Assembly (NCBI GenBank): GCA_013398955.1
Contig: VWPU01010164.1
Span: forward strand, 496,001-560,000
From: Callaeas wilsoni
Taxonomy: Eukaryota; Chordata; Aves; Passeriformes; Callaeidae
Direction of reading: 5' to 3'
DNA: 64,000 bases
Positions 10,501-22,600 of the stretch are shown here, piece after piece; position 1 is the first letter of the stretch; each line of letters opens with the position of its first letter. The notes under the pieces were generated by a model that was given only the letters and a program-made list of their open reading frames with translations, did not search any database and had not been told where the DNA came from. The translations under genes and the position numbers were made by a program.

Positions 10501-12374
10501 AAGTTTTCATGAAATAGAATTGTCTTGAGCTCTCAGCTCTCAAGGTTCATCTTAGCATCTAGCAGAAGCTGTGAATTTCAAAAGCAGTTCACATGCACAT
10601 ATATAATTTCTCTATTTATCCCCTTTTGAGCTCTGAAAAAATACTTAAAACAATTTTGAATAGTATAACAATGATCACAGGCATATATCAGTTGCCATGT
10701 AAAAATATGACCCAATATTTTTTCAAACACATAGACAAATTCTCTGTGCCAAACATTCAACAAATAATTATTGTGTTCATGAAAAAAAATGCCTTTTTTT
10801 TATAAACTTTCCTTCAAGTAGCATCTGGAATTGCAGTAAATTACATAGAACCATAACAAGTAGTAGAAAGACATTTTGTGTTATGGTGACAAATATAAAT
10901 AACTTCTTACTAAAATTAAAAACAATTGACTTGACCAAAGTGTGAAAAATGGGTACTGAAATAAAAGTCAAAGCACAGAAAACAATCAAACAAAAACGAA
11001 CAAACAAAAAAACAATAAAAATGTAAACCAAATAATTCCCAAACAAAAAAAAAAGACTTTATTACTTACGATGCAATGATTGTGAGGCTTTCAAACGCGA
11101 TTTAAAAACCCCTTTCATGACTTGTATCTACAGCGAGATCCAAGACTCCCTTCTTTTCCTTCCCCTCCCTTCCACTCCTGCTCTCTTTCCCTTCCTTTTT
11201 GCTCCCTTTTTTCACTGTATGGGTCCTGTGTACCAGTTAATCAATATAGTATTTGAGAACCTTTGTGAGACCTTTTCAAAACCCAGTGCTTATTTTATAA
11301 TATTTTAGGTGTAAAGATATAGAAGGAAAATTTGAAAAAAAAATGAATAGCTCAAAATAATTGACATTGGGGGAAACTGTACTTGCTATATAAATTGTAC
11401 TAAAATCAGTTGCTGCAAACACTTCCAATATTGATAACTATTGAAATAATAAACATTTTAAGGAAGGAAGAATGTGAGAGACAGACTGTAGCTTGTAACA
11501 CAACATGTACTATGTAAATCATACACCACTTCAGGTAATTACTCCCACATTATTAAACATAAACTGTGGTTTATCTCAAGCTTTACCCTGGCATATGATA
11601 TTCCAAATGATATGCAAGCTAAACACTGTATTAAAAATGTGTGAGTGTAGTATGTTTCAACTAAACAATTAATTGAAAATTGGAGCTTGCTAATTTTTTC
11701 CAATATAGAGAGAAATTGATGATGGGGTTCATTGTGTAAGAAAAATTTTTACAGTCTCCATGGTCAAGCTATTAATTCTCTCCCTGTTGTTTTAGGGTTT
11801 GCTCCTTTTATTTTTCCCCAGAGATGGTTGCAATTCAAACTGTCCTTATACCTCTGTCTGCATGATACCAAAGTACCAATGCCCATCAGACTTACAGATG
11901 GTTCACGCAGTAAAATTCATGGACTTCCAGAAACATAAGTCACAGGAAAAAATGGATTTGAGGAGACATCAGAAGGACAGATTTTGTACACGTGCCTTGA
12001 ACACTTGCAAGCAATACTTCTTTAAACTGTTAAATGATATCTAATGTTTTTAGAGAATATGACACCATCTTTTTTTGATATTCGATTCTGTGATAGGGTA
12101 AAAAACAAATTAGGTTTGGGACATAAGTTTTTACTGTCCTGACTAATTCATTCATATATAATACCAATGCCATTTTCATATTGTATCTCCAAAACAGAAG
12201 GTATTAATTCTACCTGTCTAACTAGCCATTTCTGACAATACTTCATCCCAACTCTGACTGTTATTTGGCCCAAAATAACAATTTATACGACTCCAGGCAG
12301 AAGGAAATGAAATATTTCACTTCAGAGAAGTTTTGTGAAAATGCTGATTCAGGGCCAAAATGTGGCAATAGTTC
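7531..12374. other. Long AT-rich non-coding stretch
   Basis: About 4.8 kb with no recognised gene or mobile element. It holds short A- or T-rich runs, an A/C-rich patch near 10980-11050 and a polypyrimidine tract at 11146-11213. Open frames are short and show no family resemblance. Confidence 0.6.
11146..11213 (+). repeat. Polypyrimidine tract, 68 bases
   Basis: Only three purines (A11174, G11180, G11201) interrupt 68 bases of C and T. Such mirror-like tracts can form triplex DNA. No CR1 or LTR boundary lies next to it. Confidence 0.8.
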
Positions 12375-12518
12375 TGTATTTGGTTTGCATTGCCAAGCTT
12401 TGGTAGCAGAGGGCTACAAGGGTGGTTTCTGTGAGAAGCTGCTAGAAGCTTCCTTGATATCCAGCAGAGCCAATCTCTGGCAGCTCCAAAGAGAGATGTG
12501 CGTCTGGTCAAAGCTAGG

Positions 12519-12523
12519 CCAAT
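12519..12523 (+). promoter_or_regulatory. CCAAT box in family C LTR
   Basis: CCAAT within GGCCAATCAG, about 35 bases upstream of a TATA-like sequence near 12554. This is the usual arrangement of a retroviral U3 promoter. Confidence 0.5.
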
Positions 12524-13260
12524 CAGAAATGGTGGTAATGCCTCTGTGATAACATGTTTAAGAAGGAAATAAAGGAAGTTATCGTGCAGATGTAATTGCA
12601 GATAGAGAAGAGCAGGGTGAGAATTTGAGAAAGGAACAACTCTGCAGACACCAAGGTCAGTGGAGAAAGAGGGGCAGGAGGTGCTTCAGGTGCTGGAGCT
12701 AAGATTTATCTGCAGCCAGCAGTCCAGATGATGGTGAGGCAGTTGTGCCCCTGCAGCCCATGGAGGACCACAGGGATGGAGAGATCCATCTGCAGCCCAT
12801 GGAAGAAACACACACCAGAGGGGGTGGATGCCTGAGAGGAGCTTGTGAACTCATGGGAGGTCCATGGAGAGAGAAGCCCATGCGGGAGCAGCCTGTCCTT
12901 GAAGAACTGCACCCCTTGGAAGAGTGACCCACACTCAGAAGTTTGAGGAGGACTGTTGCCTGTGGGATGGACTCATGTTGTAGCAGTTCGCAGAAATCTG
13001 TTGCTCGTGAGATGGATTCATGTTGAAGAAGTTCATGGACATCTGACTCCCATGGGAGGGACATCATGGTGCAGCAGGGGAAGGACTCTTCTCCCCGAAC
13101 AGTGGGAGAAACAATGAGTGATGAACTGACCATAACCTCCATTCCCTGTCTGCCTGCACCTCTGGGAGAGAAAGCAGAGCTGGGAAGGAGGGAGAGGTGA
13201 TGGGAAGGTGTTTTTAAGGTCTTATTTTGCTTCTCATTATCCTGCACTGATCTTGTTAGT

Positions 13261-13266
13261 AATAAA
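13261..13266 (+). promoter_or_regulatory. Polyadenylation signal in family C LTR
   Basis: AATAAA about 170 bases before the LTR end. It supports the plus-strand sense of this LTR and places the R/U5 boundary shortly downstream. Confidence 0.55.
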
Positions 13267-13439
13267 TTCAATTAAGATTTCTAATTCTAGCCTGTTTTGC
13301 CCATGACAATATTTGGTCAGGGACTCTCTCTGTCCTTACCTCAACTCATGAACATTCGCTGTCCTTTGTCCAGCTGCAGAGGGGAGTGAGAGATTGGCTT
13401 GGCGGGTGCCTGGCATCCAGACAGTGTAAACCCACCACA

Positions 13440-16400
13440 ATTCCATATTCCCAGAGGTTTTTAAGTTCAACAGAACATTATGCTGTGTTTTAGGAACTAA
13501 ATACAAGATTTCTTCCAACTATCATTTTAGCCAGAATTATTCTGTCTCTAAACTTCCCTATAGGAACAGACTCAAATCCTCGTCTGTTTGTTTCTGCTTT
13601 CTGAAAACCAGTGCATATACAGATACTACAAAACCAATCAAACGTTAACCTTAATGGCTGTGAAGGTCTGTGAAATTATTTGTATAGTGAAGCTCATTTT
13701 GTGTCTCTCAGTTTTGTGCATTTATGCCTGTTGTTATATTTTCTCCATCACAAAACTAATTTGATGTTATTTTTTTGATTTTGTTTCGTTGCTTTTTAAT
13801 CTATATTTGTCATTAATGCAGCCAGTGTTTTACTCCACAGCCTTATTATGGTTTTATCCAATCCCCACCCCCAGAAAAACCACAGAAGTATTTACATTAA
13901 AGAAAAAGATACTTTATAAATTTAAGGGAGGACACATAGCAGAAGCGTAGCAAAAGGACGGAAGACCCAGATTGAAGTGCTTAGACATTGAGGTTTATTC
14001 TTGTCATACTTTTCTGTTAAAATTTATTGATTAAGACCATTTCTGAGGAGGTATGAAATTCCCAAGCAGCTGACTTGTAGTTTCATTAGCAATACAGTCA
14101 ATGGTACAACAAAAAAGACAATTATATTTATGGACCAAAATCCGTACAGACAATAATTACCTTTAAAACACATCACACAATTCAGAGTCAGTGTTCACTG
14201 CCATTAATATTTATGAGGGTATGAGGAGACAGGTTTAATAGATGTTGTATTAGATCAATTTATATAATTGGAAAAAAACCCCAGGTAACTTCCTAGGTTC
14301 ACATGCTTGTAATCTGCTTTGAAATAGAAGCAGTGACTTTTGAATGGACATAAAAAATTTAGGATAGTTGCTTCAAATGCAATATGCTTTTTTTCTACAG
14401 AACAGTTGAGTAGAAGGGATTATAGGCAGTTGTAAGGCAGGAGATAAGAGTAAAACAGATCAAAGACATGTTAAGTTTATATACAACAGAGAAGCAGGCA
14501 TAAACTGACTCTGCTTGCAGTGCTGCTGGGTTAGGGTAGGACAAGTATAACATAGAGAAGTTCCTATATCTTGAGTCCATGACTGAGGGTACTCAATAGA
14601 TTTGAGTAGTTGGAAAGGAGCTTTGAAGATGTCCCTTAAGAATCTGGATTGTGAGATCTTGGTAAGTAGTGGTCTTGTGAAAAAATTGCCCACTTAGGGC
14701 TAATTATTCGGTTTATGTTTTATCAGAAGTCTGTTTGAGCTCACTTCAGTGTACTGTAGTTGGTTAGCCTCACATATGTAGGTGTCCTTGAAGGGACTCC
14801 ATTTTACCCTGGGAGGTGCCATTTGAAAAAATAGCAGGGGAAATGTGAAAATGTATTTCAAGACATGAATACCCTTTCTTCAGTAATTTTAACCTTTGTT
14901 TTAGGTTATGGTGATATGTGATTACTAGTGGTTTACTATCAGTGACATGTTTTACTTTTTGTATTAAGTTTCCACATATTTCTTTCGGAGGTCATTCAAA
15001 GATACAGTCTGGAAAAGAGTTTGGTGGTGCAATCTTCTTTTACTCAGATGAGCTGGGTATATCAAGCAAATCTTTAATGGCCTGGCTGCATATCACAGAC
15101 TTTTTTATGTGTTTTTCAGGTGTTTACTGACTTTTCTGATCTGTGAGATATATAGCAGTCTGTGGTAGCAACTTGTAGTTTATCATCTCATGCTGCCTCT
15201 GGTGTCTGAATTAATAACAAGAAAGCTGCAGCTGGGGTTGATGCAGCAGCATGTCAGAACTGGATGATGGAGAGATGGTAGATATGGAATTTGTTATAAA
15301 AATTGGTAAGTCAAGGTTAACACAGATGTTACTCTTGTCATCTAAGTATGTTAGCTACACTAAAAATAGTTGTTTAGATTCAGTTCCTTTAAGTAGCTAA
15401 TGAAAGTGTACACATATTATGAACTACTTATTTGCACTATCTTGACAGTAGTAGCTGTGCACTCTCTTGAAATTGTCATTTATTTAAGGTAATTTTTCCT
15501 GTGGATGAGAACATAGTAGATGTTGGATAGTGTCTCACTGTTCAAACTGGAATTTCAGGCTCTCATTCTTAGCTGTTGCCGTGCTACTCATGGGATGGAC
15601 CAAATTGTTAATCATGCTAGTTTTTCTTCTAGTCAAAGAAATGGGACATTTTACCACTTATGTAATAAAATTGTACTCTGACTTTTCATAAATTTCCAGT
15701 TCTCCGTTTGATACAGTACTGGCATACCAATGTTTCAAGCTATCAAGGATTGTGAATCCAATGTGGAAATTGTTTGGTTCTCTTTCACAATGTAAATCAT
15801 TTCACCAAAACCAGAGTCATGAATTGTCTTCCCAAAGTTAAAGATGTGCTTTGGCAGTCAGATCTGAGACCAATACAAAGGCTTAAAACATCGCTAGCAG
15901 CAACAGGACTTTGATGAATAATCTCATGGAATAGAACAGAGTATTTGGGATAATACTAATAAATTCTTCTACTTAGAGCCAACACTGCTCCCTTTAAAGT
16001 GAACACCAATGTCTCAGAGTTTAGATATCTCAGAGCTGCAGCCATATTGATGATAACTACATTTAAGGCATTTAATTTCTCTCCTTAAATTTGTGAGCTC
16101 TACATCTGCTAGTTCTGTGGCCTGTACTCTTCACACATTTGGAGAAAAAATGTAATGAAGTAAGATAACCATGATACAATTATGAAAAAGATTAGAAAAA
16201 CAATAAATGTACTATATTTACTTATTTGCATATATTTCACTGAGAGAGCAAAAGAGAATAATGTATTTGTAGAATGCCAACAGAGTGTAGATGACAAAGC
16301 AGTTGCATGGATATGTAATCAGCATTTCTAGTAAGAAAGGATGTCAAAAACACTATCAGTACTAATAGTTTTGTAACTGACCATCAATAGAAAACTCTTT

Positions 16401-17389
16401 CACCTTCAGGTTGAAAGGGTCAAAGTAATTCTATATCCCAGGCGGCAATAAACTGGCTATTTTACATCAACTAATATCTGCCCTGCATTAGGGAGTGTTA
16501 TTCCACTGAAGGATTTGTCATTTTGATAAAACATTAAATCAAAGTCTTTTCTGCTCTGTAGGCATTATGGATAACATGACATGACTAATAGGAGAGTAAT
16601 AATGATTTGAAATCTCCAAAGACTACTGACTTGATGTTTATCAAATATACATAGTGGATAATGAAAGCAGTTTAAAAAGACTTGAGTATCAAAAGGTCTA
16701 ATACACAAAAAGGAGATGGGACTTCTAGGGACAAGTATCCCACTCTATTTCAAACACAGACCCAAACTATAGTGAAGATGTGGGCTAAACCACAAAATTT
16801 CTAAAGAAACTAAGTGACTTTTTGTATTCACTGTATTCTATTGACATCTGAAATGATATTTTTTATGACTATTTAAGTATTTCTACCTAGCAGAAGGAGG
16901 TGAAAAAAATGGTGAAAACAGATAGATTTTAGAAACTCAAAAAGAGATTAAATGAGTCATTTTTCATGCCAATATATCGCTAAAACAGACGACGATTGAT
17001 TTTCCTGTGTTATCCTGTCATATGGAATGCTCTGTGTATTCATACATATTCCAAAGCTGTAGTTCATTAATCATGTTTTATTTTTTCAAAATTAAATATT
17101 AAAACTGCAAATGAAGTTATGTATATTGGCTATTGTGATTCTGTGAAAAGCTGTGAAAATTTCAGTGGTGTTGTATATGGTTATAAAAAGGGAGCCCACA
17201 AATAAAGTTGCCATTTACCAGATTTTAATGGGGAACTCATTGCAATCCTAACCCCTAATTTTTAGACATGTGTTTGTGACACAACTTGAAGTCGTCTACA
17301 TCAGTGGATCAGGTAACTTCATCAGTTAAGTGGATCAACTGGTTGTTCAAATAGACTTCCTTGAGTTAATCAATAAAGATACTGCCTTT
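13440..17389. other. AT-rich non-coding stretch, no gene seen
   Basis: About 3.9 kb without a recognisable gene, RNA or mobile element. Short A/C-rich patches are present. Open frames are all under 80 codons and unremarkable. Confidence 0.6.
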
Positions 17390-17610
17390 CTGAAGTAGCC
17401 AGACCAGGGGTTCTTGACCATCTGGTCCAGCCCCCTGCTACAGTGGGGGCCATGTCCAGCTGACTTTTGAATATCTCCAGGGTTGGAGGCCCCACCAGCT
17501 AGCTTCATCACCTATTCTAGTGCTCAGTTACGCTTACAGTAAAAAAGTCTTTCCTAATGGTCAGATAGAACCTCCTGTGCTTCAGTTTATGCCCATTGCC
17601 TCTGGTCCTG

Positions 17611-17883
17611 CTACTGGGTGTCACGGAAAGGAGCCTCTCCAAGAATTTTGAACCCTTCTTTCAGGTGTTTATGTATACTTATAAGATCCTCCATGAGCCT
17701 TCTTTTCTCTAGGCTAAACAGTCCCAGTGCTTCCAGTCCTTCCTTACAGAAGGAAATCCCCTTCATCATCTTCATGGTCCTTTTATTCTCTGTCTGTCCA
17801 TGTCTCTGGCACTGAGGAGCCCAGAGTTGGACACAGCCCTTTGGCTGTGGCCTGCCTGATGCTGAGCAGAGGGTAAGGATCAT
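17611..17883 (-). pseudogene. CR1 ORF2 C-terminal remnant
   Basis: About 90 codons. The last half carries the family segment L-G-L-F-S-L-E-K-R-R-L followed by D-L-I-S and H-L-K-E-G. The first half (P-K-G-C-V-Q-L-W-A-P-Q) corresponds to the L-E-Y-C-V-Q-F-W-A-P segment with changes. Broken and not functional. Confidence 0.8.
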
Positions 17884-18101
17884 TTCCCTCTGCTGGCTAA
17901 GCTTTGCCTAGTGCTTCCCAGGACATCACTGACCTTTGTAGCAGGGACCTGTTGTCGGCTCATGTTCAACTCGGTATCCATAAGGAAGCTCAGGCATTTT
18001 CTGCCAAACTTCTTCCCAGCTGGGTGTCAGCCAGCATATGTTGGTGCCTGGGGTTGTTCCTCTTCTTGCATTTCTCCTTGCTGAACTTCAGGTGGATCCT
18101 G

Positions 18102-18299
18102 TCAGCCCATTTTGGCCACTCCTCCTGGTAGTGTGCCATCTGTAAAGTTGCTGAGGGTATAGTCTACCCCATCATACAAATCATTAATGAAGGTATTAAA
18201 CAGGACTGGACCCAGCAGAGACTTCTGGAGCTGCATTGCCAGTTTCTGGCCTATAACTAAACTTTTTGAAGTCTTTAACCACCCTCTGGGCCTGATCAT
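18102..18299 (-). pseudogene. CR1 reverse transcriptase remnant, catalytic Asp lost
   Basis: Holds L-L-G-P-V-L-F-N-T-F-I-N-D-L, the segment between motifs B and C. The catalytic box follows as F-T-D-G-T-L-P, where the family usually has F-A-D-D-T-K-L. The second aspartate has become glycine, so this copy could not polymerise even if the frame were open. Confidence 0.82.
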
Positions 18300-18310
18300 T
18301 CAGACAGTTT

Positions 18311-19083
18311 TCAACGCGTGTGTTCAAATGATGCGTATATACATCAAGAAAGAAATAAATATTTTCTAGAAATATTCCCCTCTTTCCTGAAGTCTTTAAA
18401 TTGGATCATAAAAAAAGACTTCATAATTAGCAGATCAGTAGAGAAAAAATATATGATTGCCTGACAACCTTTGTGTATAGAATTATTAGAAAATTAAATG
18501 AGAAAATGTGAGAATGGGGATCTTCTACTTGTGTAACATTCATATTTATTTACTGCAGTAAGCAGAGACTGATACAAAGGCATCTCATATGCTTCTTCCT
18601 CTCTGATAGATAAAAGCACATATCATAAGAAAAAAAAATGAACAGAACAGTGAAAAAATAAAATTCTTTTAAATATACAGTCCTCTTTTGCCAGGTTTTG
18701 GTGCATCATCTGCAAACTCATTCCCACTGAATTTATTTAGTCATGATTGGTTTCAATACAAATCATTAGCTAGACAGATTTAGATGCACTTATCCAAATA
18801 CTAGTGCTAGACAGCATATTCTAGGCTTTTAAAGACAACAGCATGAATTCAAGACCATGGCTTTTCTAGGATGAACAGTGAGGAACAGATGTCAGGAACG
18901 GTAAATGTTACATGACTGATCTGCCACTTGTTGAAAACAATAAAAACGTACAGTGTGAGTCTCCCACAGAAATCTTGATATATCAGATGTAACTGTGAAA
19001 CAGAAAAGCAAGCAAATGACTAATGGAAACATATAAAAATAATGTAGGAAAACAAACAAAGGATCAAAGTCCAGATCTTTAGG
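18311..19083. other. AT-rich non-coding stretch, no gene seen
   Basis: No recognisable repeat or gene between a CR1 copy and an LTR. Confidence 0.6.
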
Positions 19084-19645
19084 TTATGAGGATTAACCTC
19101 AGCTTGCAAATAAGTGCCATGCAGGCGCTCGGTCAGTCCTTAGGTGGGATGGGGGAGACAATTGGAAGGGTAAAAGCAACTAAACTTGTGGACTGAGATA
19201 AAGACAGTTTCATAGGTAAAGCAAAAGCTGTATGCACAGGCAAAGGAAAACAAGGAATTCATTCACCACTTCCCATGGACAGACAGGTGCTCAAACACCC
19301 CTAGGACAGCAAGGCTCCATCATGCATAGTGGTAGCTTGGGAAGACAACCGCCACCACTCTGAACATCCTCCCCTTTCTCCTTCTTCCCACAGCTTCATA
19401 TGCTGACCATGACGCTATATGCTATGGAATATCCCTTTGGACCAGCAGTCCCAGCTGTGTCCCCTCCCAACCTCTTGTGCACTTTCAGCCTCCTTTTTGT
19501 TGGGGTGGCATGTGGAGCAGAAAAGACTCTGTGCAAGAACAGCTCAGCAGTAACTAAAACATCCCTGCTCTATCATCACTGTTTCCAGAACAAATCCAAA
19601 ACACAGCACCATACCAGCTACTGAGAAGAAAATTAACTCTGCCTT
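19084..19645 (-). mobile_element. LTR of avian endogenous retrovirus, family A copy 2
   Basis: The reverse complement matches the LTR at 1624-2209 along most of its length. Minus-strand landmarks are GGCAGAGTTAATTTTCTTCT at the start, then GGATATTCCATAGCATAT, GTCAGCATATGAAG at the TATA position, and a GGTTAATCC-type end. The first dozen or so bases of the sense 5' end are not recognisable, so that end is truncated or diverged and no target duplication can be read. There is no internal retroviral sequence on either side. Confidence 0.82.
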
Positions 19646-22600
19646 TATTAGAGATGGGAATGTGTTCACTGTACACCAAATTAGGTGTTACATTTTAATT
19701 TCCTCAGAAAATAATATAGTTTGTACACACTGAAACTTCTCTTCAGAATAAACCATCAAATGATAAATGACAATTATGTGGCTTCCCGCACCAAAAGTGT
19801 GCTGCTGATCTGAGCTAGTTTTTCACAGATTTTCTATCTAAGATTTATGAAGAACAAAAGCCCAGAGCAGCATATGTCCTCAGTAATTACTTTAAAACAA
19901 ACTTAATGGGATGCTTCAGACTAATTTTTGGTGATATCAGGTATATTTTGGATTTTCTTCTTTCTTTTTAACTTCTTTTTTTTTTTCTATTCATATTATA
20001 AAAAAATCCTGTGAGCAGAATTAAAGCTGTAACTCTATAATGCATTATTGGAACTAATAGTAGAGACTGACTTAAGAACCCATTTGATATCTTTATTTCT
20101 AATCATTCTTGCAATATGGCTTCTAGTAATGCAAGTCTTTCTTCTGCTTTTCATTTTCAAACAAATTCCTAGAAGTAAAGACACTTGGGATCTGTCAAAA
20201 TTTTTGCATAACTAGAAGTAGTGTAATATTATCTTGCATCAAATCTAAGTCAGTACATTTCATCTTGCAAACATTCATGTCAGAAGTGTTTTGCAGTCTA
20301 TCAGCCCATATGTTTTTCTCAGTTTTTTATTAACCTTATTTTTTTCTTGTGACCTTTATGTTTTGTTTTATGCTGATTTTTTTTTACCCCTTTCCGTGGC
20401 CATTTTCTTCCCAGAGACTTTGCAATTTTTTCCTCTAGATTCAATAAGACTCATTTCAGACAATGAAAATGTTCTCTGGATAAAATATGCTAATTCTTTT
20501 TTTTTCCAGGTCAAGTGTAGTGTTTTTTTCTATGAAGAAGAAAGAAAATTATGTTGTGGTAATTTAACCTGAACGTATTTTATATATAATTCCAGAAAAA
20601 TTGAGAGTTTTTTTAAGAATGGAACATTATTTTTTCAGACCAACAGACTACTGAGGCAGTAAAAACAGTATTTTAACTCCTGAAATATCAAACTGATGCA
20701 GCAGATTATCATGAACACAGAGTAACATATGTTATTTTATTTTAGGTATATGTAGATATATTTTATTATGATTCCAGTAAAAACTTGAAAGTACATAATC
20801 TATCATGAACTTGTCCCATCTTTTCCTATTTTTCAAGTACTAATTTGATTGAATGATAACAAATACTAAACAATCACAAGTAATGCAGCAGAAATAAAGG
20901 TTTTAAATCAAGTGTGCTTTTTTGAAAATTGAGCACATTAACTAATATGAGAAACAGAAAGCAAATTACAAGTTTTAAAGCAGGGATCATTATGTTATGT
21001 ATCAAGTCTAATTATTCATTCTCAAACTGTAAAGAAGAAAAATGAAAGAAATGCTTTTATGTAGCAAATAGATTGTACAGTGTCACTTTTCTTCATGTTT
21101 AAGTCAGACAAATTCAAATGACAATTAAACCACAACTCAGAATGACTAAGTATTAAACGAAGCAGACAAAACTGGATTCAATGCAAAGATTAGAAGTAAC
21201 AAAATACAAAGCTAACATCAGTTTTATTTACCTGCTTTTTGAATCTTATGGACTATCTTTCATTTTAGATTTACTCTAAGTGATTTTTTCTGGCATTATA
21301 TTTTATGGATGGTTTGCTAAGTTTGAAAACAAATATAAAATGCTAAAATTTCATAAGAAACCCTCATTCCAGCTTTTGAATGTTCAGACTTAAAGGGGAC
21401 TGTTAGTGATTGCAAACCGCTGATAATCCAGTTCATGTGTGACAAGCAAAACTAAACCGTAATATCATAATGTTGTTTTGTAATCTATGATGAATGAAAT
21501 GGAGAGGGATTATTATAGAATCAAGGAATCAATTAGGCTGGAAAAAACCTCTAAGGTCATTGAGTCATTTATATTGATATAATGATACGTTACTGAAAAT
21601 TGCATACATGTTTAACTTCATGAAATATTAACACACGGTTCTCTTTCAGGATGTAAAATTATTTAAATAATTGCAGAAATAATACCAATTATTCAGGAAG
21701 CGGTAGGACGGTAGAGCTAATTTACTACTTTTACAAATTAATCTAAAAATAATTCAACTGTTCTCACTGAGATCTAATATGCAGAAGAACTTTTTGTTGT
21801 TTTGGCTTATTGGATTTTTAAAATTTGCTTAAGTCATGCCCAGCCATCAGTTGGAGTTATACATTGCACAATCACATTAGTATAACATAATGCATAAAGA
21901 TCTTTCTGGTTGCCATTGTATTTCCTCTGAGGTTAGGTGGCTACAGTCCACTTCCTAGTTACCAGTGACTAATTCACAAAAGATATTTCCTTTTTTTCTA
22001 AGGAGAGAGACAACCTTACTAAGACTAAAGTAAGGATTAAAGAACAACAGTAGAATTTTTTTTTTAATTACAAAGCACTAGCATTTTATTTTTCAATCCT
22101 ATTTTACATTTTTGCCTGACAGACCGTGTAGTATCATTAAGCTGATAAACAACCTATGAAAAATACATTTCTTAATGTTGACAAAGGACTCCTAGACTGA
22201 TCTCAACATTAATATTCTACACTGAAATAATTTGAATTTTGTTTTCCACCTATACACAGTTATGTTTTTGTTTTGGGCTCCAAAACTGATATGTGAGTGT
22301 AGTGTGTGGAGCAGAACTAAGATATTGTATTCATTTTTTCCCACGTTGCTAACTGCAAGTACTGCTGTGTTTGAACTAGACCTTATTTTTCATCTGTTTC
22401 CTTATAAGTGAAACTGGGACCAGTGTCCATTTTATGGATAATACTTCATGTTGAAAAACCTACCAGAAGGACTATACATAAGTCAGCAGATAGTCTGCCT
22501 TTGTTTCTATGTGCAGCAAACAACACTGAAAAGTGAAGGGTTGCTGAATACTAATCTGAAGAATGAAGAGAAACAGAACAAGTGCAAATCCAAAAGCTTT

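Larger units (their letters stand above)
12375..13439 (+). mobile_element. Long solo LTR of avian endogenous retrovirus, family C
   Basis: About 1,065 bp with TG...CA ends: it starts TGTATTTGGTTTGC and ends AAACCCACCACA. I recognise the overall sequence as a common bird ERV LTR. It has a U3 with a CCAAT box, a degenerate TATA-like ATGTTTAAG near 12554, and a central run of imperfect repeats built on GCAGCCCATGGA (12750-12800) and related GATGGACTCATGTTG units (12964-13030). These are followed by AATAAA at 13261 and a U5 of about 155 bases. The ends are judged by eye and no clear target duplication is seen (AGTTC on the left, ATTCC on the right). A 190-codon open frame on the minus strand within it is a by-product of the GC-rich repeats. 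No internal retroviral genes adjoin it. Confidence 0.82.
17390..18310 (-). mobile_element. CR1 LINE fragment, RT to near 3' end
   Basis: A CR1 copy on the minus strand covering the reverse transcriptase palm (about 18300) to the 3' untranslated region. It lacks the last few dozen bases: no AGAATCAT octamers are found at the left edge. Matches include the TCTGGTCCAGCCCCCTGCT-like 3' part at 17420-17440 and ORF2 tail coding sequence. Frame breaks separate the surviving pieces. The missing terminal octamers point to erosion or deletion at the 3' side. Confidence 0.88.

Noticed and set aside
12699..13271. 190-codon open frame on the minus strand, the longest in the window
   Set aside because: It lies wholly inside the family C LTR and runs antisense to it. 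The Ser/Pro/His-rich repeats come from the GC-rich GCAGCCCATGGA-type units.
17120..17150. GTGATTCTGTGAAAAGCTGTG, vaguely CR1-end-like on the plus strand
   Set aside because: There is no octamer repetition and no CR1 body upstream. It is chance similarity.
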